Notes under the pieces: model-generated
Told to the model about the DNA's origin: nothing
Seen by the model: only the letters and a program-made list of their open reading frames with translations
Databases searched by the model: none
Part shown: piece by piece, positions 1 through 5,523 of the stretch
Layout of the letters: each line of letters opens with the position of its first letter
Position numbering within the stretch: position 1 is the stretch's first letter
Program-made: the position numbers and the translations under genes
Source of the DNA: Candidatus Micrarchaeota archaeon CG08_land_8_20_14_0_20_59_11
GTDB lineage: Archaea > Micrarchaeota > Micrarchaeia > Norongarragalinales > Norongarragalinaceae
Direction of reading: 5' to 3'
NCBI GenBank assembly: GCA_002763345.1
Contig: PEXZ01000058.1
Span: 1-5,523 of the forward strand
DNA: 5,523 nucleotides

Positions 1-17
1 TTCGCAAGCGCACATGA

Positions 18-48
18 CGTTTTTATACGGGGCGCTTGAATTAATACC
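18..48 (+). promoter_or_regulatory. Putative archaeal TATA-box promoter for a leaderless transcript
   Basis: An AT-rich TATA-like box, TTTTTATA (20-27), stands out in GC-rich sequence. Its centre is about 25 bases before the ATG at 49. In archaea the TATA box is normally centred roughly 26-27 bases before the transcription start, so transcription would begin at or next to the A of the start codon. The bases directly before the ATG (about 38-48, GAATTAATACC) contain no GGAGG or GGTG ribosome-binding site, which fits a leaderless mRNA. No convincing BRE purine run is visible upstream, and only 48 bases are available, so a bacterial-type promoter cannot be excluded. Confidence 0.45.
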
Positions 49-1461
49 ATGATTTTAGAGCCCGCTGGCGGTGCGCTTGTCATCGCGGCGGCAGTGCTTT
101 TCACGCGCCTGTGGCCGAGGCGCAGGTATCCGTTGCTCGGCATGGACGCCCCGTCGTTCCTCCTGACGGGCTGGAAGATACGGGAGAACGGATTCCGCGT
201 GCCGAAGATGATCGACTCCTACCTGGTTGAGCGGGATTTCGACTATCCGCCGCTTTTTCCATACGCCGTGGCGCTCCTTCCGAAAAAACACGCGGCGCGG
301 CTTTCGCGCTTCATCAACCCCGCTATAGACGTCCTGCATGCATGGCTCATCGCAGCCGTAGCGTTCCTGCTCGGCGGGGTTTGGGCAGGGCTTGCGGCCG
401 GACTGATGTTTGCAGTTGCGCCGGTTTCCGTCTACGAGTCCTTCACGCTCAATCCGCGCCCGCTCTCGGCGCTTCTTACGTCGGCCCTTCTTCTGTCGGC
501 GTACAAGGCGTCGGTTTCGGGCGCGCCGTGGCTGTTTGCCGCCGCCGCGCTTCTTTTCGCCCTCGTTCTGCTCGCGCACAAGATGGCGGCGCAATTCTCG
601 GCAGTCGCGCTCGTCGCATTTGCCGTAATATTCGCCAGCCCCGCCTTCGTCGCCATCGCAATCGCGGGCGTCGTCCTCGCAGTGATTCTGTCCGGCGGGC
701 TTTATCTGAAAATCCTGCGCGGGCATTTCGCGATTCTTTCCTTCTGGAGGAAGAACATCAACCGCAGGCGCGCGTTCGGTTCCGCGCGGTGGTTTGCGGA
801 TTCGCTCTCGAAGGCGGTTCTTAACCCGTGGGCGCTGTTCGCGGTAGTCTTTGCGCTGACCGTGCCGCTCACACCCGCGGCGCAATTCCTCTGGGCGTGG
901 CTCGCGGTTTCGCTCGCGCTGTTCCTGCTCTCTTCGCCCAAGCAGCTCGCGTTTCTCGGAGAGAACCACCGCTACCTCGAGTATTCCGCGCTTCCCGCGT
1001 TCGCGCTGGCGGCGCTCTTTCTCGAGGCGAACGCCGCCTCGCTGCCCGTGATTGCGCTGTCCGCGATTTTCGTGCTCGGCGGCGCGTTCGTCCTGTGCGG
1101 CGCGTTCCGGAAACTCGTGAACGTCGCCGGCTTCTTCAACGACGGCAGGCTGCACGAGTGCGCGCGCTTCGTGAAAAAACGGAGAGAGGACCGCTTGCTC
1201 GTCCTGTTTGATGCGACCACGTTCTTCGCGTACGAAACGGGAAAACGGGTGTTCGCGTCGGGCTCGCCCGTCGCCTGGGAGGAGATGCCATTCCTGGTAT
1301 TCACGGATGAAATCTGGAAACGCCTGCCCTCGGTGCTGAGGGACTTCCGCATCCAGCTCATTGTCGCACGTTCCGGCGACGCGCCGCGTTTGAAAGGCGC
1401 GGGCAGGAAGATATTCGACAACGGCGCCTATGCCGTGTTCGCCGTGAAGGGATTCAAATGA
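49..1461 (+). CDS. Polytopic GT-C-type glycosyltransferase-like membrane protein
   Basis: This 470-residue protein is mostly hydrophobic helices. They lie at about residues 5-20, 95-125, 138-156, 160-218 (several), 258-298 and 308-352, followed by a soluble C-terminal region (about 355-470). An acidic residue in the first extracytoplasmic loop (GMDAPSF, Asp33), a YPPLFPYAVALL segment (66-77) and a late HRYLEYSALPAFAL segment (307-320) resemble GT-C transferases of the PMT/ArnT/AglB-like superfamily. These use polyprenyl-phosphate-linked sugars on the outer membrane face. The role here would be adding a sugar to a lipid-linked glycan or acceptor. The family is inferred from topology and these motifs; I cannot assign a subfamily or substrate. 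The start at 49 is supported by the promoter spacing and by the first helix beginning at once. The stop overlaps the flippase start (ATGA), so the two genes are co-transcribed and probably translationally coupled. A polymerase-like role is an alternative. Confidence 0.75.
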   Translation: MILEPAGGALVIAAAVLFTRLWPRRRYPLLGMDAPSFLLTGWKIRENGFRVPKMIDSYLVERDFDYPPLFPYAVALLPKKHAARLSRFINPAIDVLHAWLIAAVAFLLGGVWAGLAAGLMFAVAPVSVYESFTLNPRPLSALLTSALLLSAYKASVSGAPWLFAAAALLFALVLLAHKMAAQFSAVALVAFAVIFASPAFVAIAIAGVVLAVILSGGLYLKILRGHFAILSFWRKNINRRRAFGSARWFADSLSKAVLNPWALFAVVFALTVPLTPAAQFLWAWLAVSLALFLLSSPKQLAFLGENHRYLEYSALPAFALAALFLEANAASLPVIALSAIFVLGGAFVLCGAFRKLVNVAGFFNDGRLHECARFVKKRREDRLLVLFDATTFFAYETGKRVFASGSPVAWEEMPFLVFTDEIWKRLPSVLRDFRIQLIVARSGDAPRLKGAGRKIFDNGAYAVFAVKGFK

Positions 1462-2798
1462 CTCCGACGGGAAAAAAGGAAATGGTATACTATTTCCTGC
1501 TCAACATATTTACGAAGGCGCTGACCTACTTCCTGCTGCTCGCGTTCGCCAACCTGTTCTCGCTCGTCGACTACGGGCAGGCGAGTTTCGCTGTGATGGC
1601 TTACACCATTGCGGCGGCATTCATGTTTCCGGGGCTCACGACCGTGTTCGTTCCCGCGTACGTCAGGAAGCACGACGTCGCGTCGCTGTTCTTCTTCTCC
1701 GGCATTGCCGCGTTCGCTTTCGCCGCGGGCACGCTCATCCTGAGCCTGCGGTACGCGCTTGTATGGCCGCTTGCCTTCTGCTTCGTCTTCGGATGGATAA
1801 CCGGCATCGCCCGCGCCATAATGCGGGCGGAGCATAACTACCACGTGATGCAAGCCACGGAGATTCTGTTTATCCTCTCCAACCTGTTTTTCGTGAGTTA
1901 CTGGCGCGGACTCGGCAGCATTGGCATCATCTACGCACTTACGGTCGCAACCGCCGTTACGGCGCTTGCGAGCGTATGGATATCCCGCCACGGACTTGCG
2001 AGAATAGTGGCCGCCCCACGCCTGGACATGGGCGTCGTCAAAACGTTCTGGTTTAAGGGGTTGAGCGTGGCCATGCTGCTGCTTTCATTCGACGTGCTCG
2101 GCAGGGGCGATTCGATAATACTGGGTCTCCTTTCCTCGTTTGAAAACGTCGCCCGCTACAACATCGCCTCCGCAATTGCGGGCACGCTCACGGTGATTTC
2201 CATGGCGATTTCCATGTTCCTGCTCACGCGCAGCGCCGAACTTGGCGCGAAGAGGAGCGGCGCCGTTTTCCTCCGAAGCATACGGATAACGTTTTCCCTG
2301 AATCTGATTGCGGCAATCGTGCTCGTTTCCCTCATACGCCCCCTTATGCTAGTCTTCTTCAATCAGTATGCCGGCAGCGAGGCGTATGTGGCGATACTCG
2401 CCGCAAGCACGCTTTTCTACTCCCCTTACTTCCTGCACGTGATAAAGCTTGTCGCCCATCTGGTGCCGGAGAATGCGCTGAAGATGGTGTTTGCGGTAGT
2501 GGCTGCCAACATACTGCTGGATATCGTGCTGATTCCGCAGTGGGGCGTGCTCGGCATTTGCGCGGCAACCCTCGCGGCGAGCGCGCTCGCGTTCTCGCTT
2601 TCGCGCATCGGGCTTTCCGCAAGGGCAACCGCGGCAGTGTACCTTTCGCCTCTGCTCGTCGCCGCCGCGTTCCTGCTCGGGTATTTCGGGCTGGCGGTGC
2701 TGCTTCCGGCTGCTGCGCTTCTCATGTGGGCGGGGATGTTCAACGGGGGCGACTGGCTTGTGATGAGGCAGGTCGTCAGGGAAATCGCGCGGCGGTAA
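1458..2798 (+). CDS. MATE/Wzx-like oligosaccharide flippase (polysaccharide biosynthesis protein)
   Basis: This 446-residue integral membrane protein has about 12 predicted helices and short loops, close to the usual size of Wzx-type flippases. It shows three typical signatures of the polysaccharide-synthesis/MOP exporter family. The first is a loop after helix 1 with LFSLVDYGQASF (33-44), corresponding to the common 'L.P.DYG' motif. The second is a central GDSIILGLLSSFENVARYNIA region (217-237), like the 'D..ilg.f....vg.Y..A' motif. The third is LIPQWGVLGICAATLAAS (358-375), like 'lIP.yGi.Gaa.at'. Its expected role is to flip a lipid-linked oligosaccharide across the cytoplasmic membrane. 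The ATG overlaps the stop of the GT-C gene by four bases, and a purine-rich GAAGGGA (1446-1452) sits five bases upstream, so this start is well supported. Substrate specificity cannot be deduced. Confidence in the superfamily is high; in the exact transported molecule, low. Confidence 0.88.
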   Translation: MTPTGKKEMVYYFLLNIFTKALTYFLLLAFANLFSLVDYGQASFAVMAYTIAAAFMFPGLTTVFVPAYVRKHDVASLFFFSGIAAFAFAAGTLILSLRYALVWPLAFCFVFGWITGIARAIMRAEHNYHVMQATEILFILSNLFFVSYWRGLGSIGIIYALTVATAVTALASVWISRHGLARIVAAPRLDMGVVKTFWFKGLSVAMLLLSFDVLGRGDSIILGLLSSFENVARYNIASAIAGTLTVISMAISMFLLTRSAELGAKRSGAVFLRSIRITFSLNLIAAIVLVSLIRPLMLVFFNQYAGSEAYVAILAASTLFYSPYFLHVIKLVAHLVPENALKMVFAVVAANILLDIVLIPQWGVLGICAATLAASALAFSLSRIGLSARATAAVYLSPLLVAAAFLLGYFGLAVLLPAAALLMWAGMFNGGDWLVMRQVVREIARR

Positions 2799-2825
2799 AA
2801 ACCGGTCGTCACGGCGGCGCGCCGT
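2797..2825 (-). terminator. Possible terminator in the convergent intergenic gap: GC hairpin plus T5 on the minus strand
   Basis: The bases 2811-2825 (ACGGCG GCG CGCCGT) form a perfect 6-bp stem with a 3-base loop, containing the 10-base palindrome CGGCGCGCCG (2815-2824). Reading the minus strand past the methyltransferase stop, the hairpin is followed after nine bases by TTTTT (2801-2797). Archaeal termination mainly depends on oligo-T in the non-template strand, so the T5 run could end the minus-strand operon. The plus strand has no T run here, so the flippase operon would need another signal. The stem is short and the T run modest, and GC-rich DNA forms such stems by chance. Confidence 0.3.
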
Positions 2826-3333
2826 CAGCGCCGCGGCTTCGGCTCCAGCTCGAAGTACAGCCCGCCCGGCGGGAACAGGAACACGAAGAATTTTTCGTAG
2901 ACGTTCGGGAACGCGTTCGCGAACAGCGACACGGGCAGGAACAGCCTGTTGAACGTGAATCTCCGCACCCTGAGTTCGAAGCACCAGCCGTAGTATTTCG
3001 GGTTGAGGGTGCCTATGGTGAAGAAGCGCTTGTGGTGCGGCGACGTGAATGCGTCCTTGGACGCGTAATGCGGCACCGTTATGCGTATGCTGCCGCCAGG
3101 CTTGCACACCCTGCAGAGTTCCCGCACGACGAACACGAGGTTGTCAAGGTGCTCGAGGACGAAGCGGCAGTTCACGGCGTCGAACTCCGCGTCCCCGAAG
3201 GGCAGCCGCCTTTTCCTCTCGAGGTCGAACACCACGTCGACGCCCTTCCGCCTCTCGATGTCGAGCCCGACGACTTTGTCGCCCTTCCTCCGGCGCACTT
3301 GTTCCCTCCGCATCCGACGTCGAGTATCTTCAT
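2825..3333 (-). CDS. Class I SAM-dependent methyltransferase (Methyltransf_11 type), with a frameshift near the 5' end
   Basis: The uninterrupted reading frame covers 3313-2825 (162 residues). In that frame are the SAM acidic motif VVGLDIE (14-20), FDAVNCRFVLEHLDNL (44-59) and ELCRVCKPGGSIRITVPHY (65-83). These are motifs II-IV of a class I methyltransferase, plus the post-motif segment. The glycine-rich motif I is missing from this frame but occurs just upstream in another frame, as MKILDVGCGG starting at 3333. Adding one base between about 3309 and 3297 would join them into a 169-residue protein. Unshifted translation from 3333 stops at 3172 after 53 residues. The start at 3333 is favoured over 3313 because it restores the SAM site and has a plausible ribosome-binding site. 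The gene begins seven bases after the radical SAM gene ends, so it is the last gene of that operon. Methylation of a glycan or its lipid carrier is likely, but the substrate is unknown. If the break is real, this is a damaged gene. Confidence 0.8.
3297..3313 (-). other. Frameshift zone in the methyltransferase gene
   Basis: The frame encoding MKILDVGCGG (3333-3304) and the frame encoding KGDKVVGLDIE (from 3286 downward) differ by one base. Two simple repairs give a natural-looking protein. An extra G in the GGAGGG run (3309-3304) would give GCGGEQVRRRKGDK. A base inserted between AAG (3300-3298) and TGC (3297-3295) would give GCGGNK-x-RRRKGDK. The span 3333-2825 is 509 bases, one short of a multiple of three. 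A sequencing or assembly error in the G run and a true deletion look the same here. Confidence 0.7.
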
Positions 3334-3339
3334 AGTAAC

Positions 3340-3349
3340 ATCATCTTCC
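3340..3349 (-). promoter_or_regulatory. Ribosome-binding site candidate deciding the methyltransferase start at 3333
   Basis: On the minus strand GGAAGATGAT (3349-3340) resembles the anti-SD complement GGAGGTGAT and ends six bases before the ATG at 3333. It contains the TGA stop of the radical SAM gene (3343-3341), so terminating ribosomes could re-initiate here. Nothing comparable precedes the in-frame ATG at 3313. Confidence 0.4.
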
Positions 3350-4726
3350 GAGCACCTTTTTAATGCCGCCCACCACCGTGCGCCCCGACAGTTCGCCCGA
3401 CATCAGCTTCCGTATGCCGAGGCGGAGCGCCCTGCGCGGGTCCGAATAGAACCGCCTGTTCGCCTCGCGCTGCATCTCCTCCATCTTGGCGCGGTCGAAA
3501 TGCTCAGTCTTGACAGTGAATATGCCGTTTCCTATCTCCTCGTCCACCATCCCTTTTTCGCGGCAGTATTCGTAGAGTTCGCTGCTCGGTATCGCCCAGA
3601 ATATGTTGAACCACGCGCTGTCGGGATCCAGTTCGCACGCGAAATCAACCGTCCTGCGTATGTCGTCCGGCGTCTCGTTGGGCAGCCCGATGATGAAGCT
3701 CGCGCCGGTCATTATCCCGATTTTCCTGCACGCCTTGAACGCCGCGCGTATCTGCTCCAGCGTTATGTCCTTGCACACCCAGTCGAGCGTCTCCTGTTTT
3801 CCGGATTCTACGCCGAACCACATCACGCGGCAGCCCGCGTCGTGCATCTTCGACAGGAGTTCCCCGTTCACCGTGTTGACGCGCGATTCGCATGCCCACG
3901 GGAAGTCCATGCCGCGTTTTTTCACCTCGTCGCAGAACTCGCTCACGCGCTGCGGGTTCGCGGTGAAGTTGTCCTCGCGGAAGTATATCGCCTTCGAGCC
4001 GTATTCCTTCCGCATAATTTCGATTTCATCGAGCATGTTTCCGGCGGAACGCAGGCGGTATCCCTTGCCGAGTATGGACTTCGCGCTGCAGAAGCGGCAC
4101 CTGAACGGGCAGCCCCGCGACGTGTTCACGTGGTCCACGGGAAAAGTTCCTATGCCGAGTTCGCGGCGCTCGTATTTTTCGAACGGGAAGTATTTTCGGG
4201 CCGGGAAAGGCAGGGTGTCGAGATCGTGTATGAGTTCGCGGCGCTCGTTCACGTGCGCCCTGCCGTCCTTCCTGAACGCCACGCCCTTCACGCCTTCCGC
4301 GCCTTCCCCGCGCTCCATCCTGCGCCACAGTTCAATTGACGTGAGTTCGCCCTCGCCGTAAACCGCGTAGTCGAAGCAGTCGTACTCGAACGGCGATTCC
4401 GGAAGATTGTTCACGTGCGCGCCGCCGATTACCACCTTGATTTTCGGGTCCACGCCCTTCGCGATTTTCGCGGCGGAAACCGCCTCGTCGAAAACCGTGC
4501 TCATCGCGCCTATCGCCATCACGTCGGGCGCCTCGACGCGGATGCGCTCCTCTATCTGCGAATCCGTCAGCCGCTCCGCGTTGTTGTCGAGGACGCGTAT
4601 CTCATGCTCCTTCTCCAGCACCGCGGCGATGTACGCGAGTCCGAGCGGCACGTTCTTCGGGTAGTCCGCGGCGAAATGCGCGAGCCTGCCGCGCGGCGGG
4701 CCGGGGTTGAACAGCAATGTTTTCAT
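3341..4726 (-). CDS. Cobalamin-binding-domain radical SAM enzyme (class B type)
   Basis: From the ATG at 4726 this is a 461-residue protein. Residues 1-165 look like an N-terminal B12-binding Rossmann domain: MKTLLFNPG (1-9), PLGLAYIAAVLEKE (27-40), PDVMAIGAM (67-75), VVIGGAHVNNLPE (98-110) and YGEGE (123-127). The linker LDTLPFPAR (169-177) is typical of the family. The radical SAM core follows. SRGCPFRCRFCSA holds the CxxxCxxC iron-sulfur ligands (Cys206, Cys210, Cys213), with YFREDNF (248-254), WFGVESG (303-309) and SFIIGLPNET (343-352). Such enzymes commonly methylate unreactive carbon or phosphorus centres using methylcobalamin, but some catalyse ring closures or other rearrangements. 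A modification of a glycan or lipid fits the neighbours. The frame stays open to 4861, but the upstream part overlaps the preceding gene and lacks family character. The 4726 start overlaps the previous stop (ATGA). The product is cytoplasmic and needs a 4Fe-4S cluster, SAM and probably cobalamin. Confidence 0.9.
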   Translation of the reverse strand: MKTLLFNPGPPRGRLAHFAADYPKNVPLGLAYIAAVLEKEHEIRVLDNNAERLTDSQIEERIRVEAPDVMAIGAMSTVFDEAVSAAKIAKGVDPKIKVVIGGAHVNNLPESPFEYDCFDYAVYGEGELTSIELWRRMERGEGAEGVKGVAFRKDGRAHVNERRELIHDLDTLPFPARKYFPFEKYERRELGIGTFPVDHVNTSRGCPFRCRFCSAKSILGKGYRLRSAGNMLDEIEIMRKEYGSKAIYFREDNFTANPQRVSEFCDEVKKRGMDFPWACESRVNTVNGELLSKMHDAGCRVMWFGVESGKQETLDWVCKDITLEQIRAAFKACRKIGIMTGASFIIGLPNETPDDIRRTVDFACELDPDSAWFNIFWAIPSSELYEYCREKGMVDEEIGNGIFTVKTEHFDRAKMEEMQREANRRFYSDPRRALRLGIRKLMSGELSGRTVVGGIKKVLGR

Positions 4727-5523
4727 AGCGACGCACCGTAAAGCAGCCAGCCGTAGTGGTAAGACCTGCTTTCCTTCTTCACGTGCAATCCGAATTCGGG
4801 GAACCACGGGGCGAAGCGGTTTATCCCCTGCACGGTTGCGGGGCAGCGGATGCTCCGCCATATCACGCCGCGCCTTTCGTCAACCAGGCTTTCGCCGATT
4901 TCGTTCCTTCCATACAGCCACGCGAGCGCCCGCGATATCGCGGCGTCCGCCTCGGGTTTGATGTCGGGAAAAACGCGCGACGCCATCCTCAGCGCCATCA
5001 CCGCCATGCCGTCCTGGTGCACCGCATAAACCGGATAGCGCTGCACGACGCGGCCTTCCGCGTTGTAGGTCCACCACCACTGCCCTAGCGGACCCTGCAT
5101 GCCGAGGAGGGTTTCAACGCTCGCGCGCAGTTTTTCCCGCGCCGCGGCATCCCCGCTTTTGAGGCAGTAGCGCGAAAGCGCGTGTATCGGGTAGGCGATG
5201 TTGTTGAACGAGATTCTGTCCGTGCGCCTGCCGTCGCGCTCTATCGCGAACACGGGCGGATTGCTGCACGCGCGCAGCAGGGCGTTAGCGAAGATTCGCG
5301 CGGTTTTCATGTCCCCGCATTCGAGCATGCCGTCAAGCAGGAACGCATTATCCATCGGCACGTACCAATCGGAACCCACGTCGTGGGGCAGCCCTTTCGC
5401 CGTAGTTTCGGAGGCAATCCTGCGGCGCAGCCCCTCGCGCGCCCGCTTCGCGTTTCGGAACCCCTTTTTTTCCGCTTTTGCGAGCGCCCACAGCAGGAGC
5501 CCCTGTTCGCCCCACGTCGTTTC
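4723..5523 (-). CDS. Uncharacterised alpha/alpha-toroid (six-hairpin glycosidase-like) protein, 5' end outside window
   Basis: The last 266 residues are visible and the frame is open at the window edge (first visible residues ETTWGEQGLLLWALAKAEKK). A GTG at 5379 lies in frame but is internal, because coding character continues upstream to 5523. The chain is a series of amphipathic helix pairs, for example NAFLLDGMLECGDMKTARIF, IAYPIHALSRYCLK and GMAVMALRMASRVF. This is the pattern of alpha/alpha-toroid folds found in glycoside hydrolases, polysaccharide lyases, sugar epimerases and terpene cyclases. Aromatic and polar loops between hairpins may line a cleft: SDWYVPMDNAF, GQWWWTYN (5082-5059), YPVYAVHQDGM (5034-5002) and, at the C-terminus, RSYHYGWLLYG. 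No membrane segment is seen in the visible part. I recognise the general GQWWW...YPVY.VHQ pattern as one seen in hypothetical proteins, but no reaction is established to my knowledge. It overlaps the radical SAM gene by four bases, so the two are probably expressed together. A sugar-related role is inferred from fold and context only. Confidence 0.72.
   Translation of the reverse strand, partial: ETTWGEQGLLLWALAKAEKKGFRNAKRAREGLRRRIASETTAKGLPHDVGSDWYVPMDNAFLLDGMLECGDMKTARIFANALLRACSNPPVFAIERDGRRTDRISFNNIAYPIHALSRYCLKSGDAAAREKLRASVETLLGMQGPLGQWWWTYNAEGRVVQRYPVYAVHQDGMAVMALRMASRVFPDIKPEADAAISRALAWLYGRNEIGESLVDERRGVIWRSIRCPATVQGINRFAPWFPEFGLHVKKESRSYHYGWLLYGASL
4734..4737 (-). promoter_or_regulatory. 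GGTG ribosome-binding site deciding the radical SAM start at 4726
   Basis: GGTG (4737-4734, minus strand) lies seven bases before the ATG at 4726, inside the end of the upstream gene. GGTG is a common archaeal Shine-Dalgarno core. With the ATGA overlap and the start of the conserved domain at MKTLLFNPG, it favours 4726 over the longer in-frame start at 4861. Confidence 0.4.

Noticed and set aside
55..1155. A 366-residue minus-strand open frame opposite the GT-C gene
   Set aside because: Its Arg/Glu-rich low-complexity composition is what the complement of GC-rich membrane-protein codons gives. The plus-strand frame has membrane helices, a promoter and operon coupling.
2771..2811. Direct repeat GGTCGTCA at 2771-2778 and 2804-2811
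   Set aside because: There are only two 8-base copies 33 bases apart in GC-rich sequence, one inside the flippase coding end. The surrounding bases do not match, so chance is sufficient.
2540..4339. A 599-residue plus-strand open frame running across the gap and opposite the methyltransferase and radical SAM genes
   Set aside because: Its translation is Arg/Ala/His-rich with no recognisable motif, and it lies antisense to two genes with clear family motifs. Strong GC third-position bias removes stop codons from the opposite strand and produces such shadows.
4727..4861. A 45-residue N-terminal extension of the radical SAM protein to an in-frame ATG at 4861
   Set aside because: It overlaps the upstream gene almost completely and is Arg/Pro-rich without family similarity. 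The conserved domain starts exactly at the 4726 ATG, which has a GGTG site and the ATGA overlap.
5377..5379. GTG at 5379 as the start of the toroid protein (218 residues)
   Set aside because: The same frame continues upstream to the window edge with matching character (WGEQGLLLWALAKAEKK, GLPHDVGSDWYVP), and the GTG lies within a conserved-looking segment, so it reads as an internal Val codon.
5463..5470. A AAA AAG heptamer in zero-frame phase on the minus strand, the form of a -1 slippery site
   Set aside because: It simply encodes Glu-Lys-Lys in a helix of the toroid protein. The frame stays open and family-like on both sides, so no recoding is needed.

Overview
The window holds five protein-coding genes in two convergent blocks that meet at about 2.8 kb. 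It reads as part of a surface-polysaccharide or glycoprotein-glycan locus. The DNA is GC-rich, yet ATA (Ile) and AGG/AGA (Arg) codons are freely used. The first gene has no Shine-Dalgarno sequence but has a TATA-like box about 25 bases before its ATG, the usual spacing for leaderless archaeal transcripts. These points suggest an archaeon, possibly from a high-GC lineage known from metagenomes. This is an inference: there is no taxonomic marker gene here.

Plus-strand block (49-2798): a polytopic membrane protein of GT-C glycosyltransferase type (49-1461) overlaps by ATGA a MATE/Wzx-like oligosaccharide flippase (1458-2798). The likely division of labour is that the flippase moves a lipid-linked glycan across the membrane and the GT-C protein transfers a sugar from a lipid-phosphate donor on the outer side.

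Minus-strand block (5523 down to 2825), in transcription order: a 5'-truncated, probably alpha/alpha-toroid protein (5523-4723) overlaps by ATGA a cobalamin-binding radical SAM enzyme (4726-3341). Seven bases further on is a small class I SAM methyltransferase (3333-2825). The methyltransferase reading frame is broken near its 5' end. The SAM-binding motif I (MKILDVGCGG) lies in a different frame from the rest of the protein, and one missing base would explain this. The two SAM-dependent enzymes fit decoration of a sugar or lipid made by the locus, but no substrate can be read from sequence.

The blocks are separated by only 26 bases, which contain a short GC-rich hairpin followed on the minus strand by five T residues, a possible terminator. 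No RNA genes, mobile elements, CRISPR arrays or long repeats were seen, and no gene-free stretch exceeds about 50 bases. I found no clearly new system. The points most worth checking are the broken methyltransferase frame and the uncharacterised toroid protein coupled to the radical SAM enzyme.
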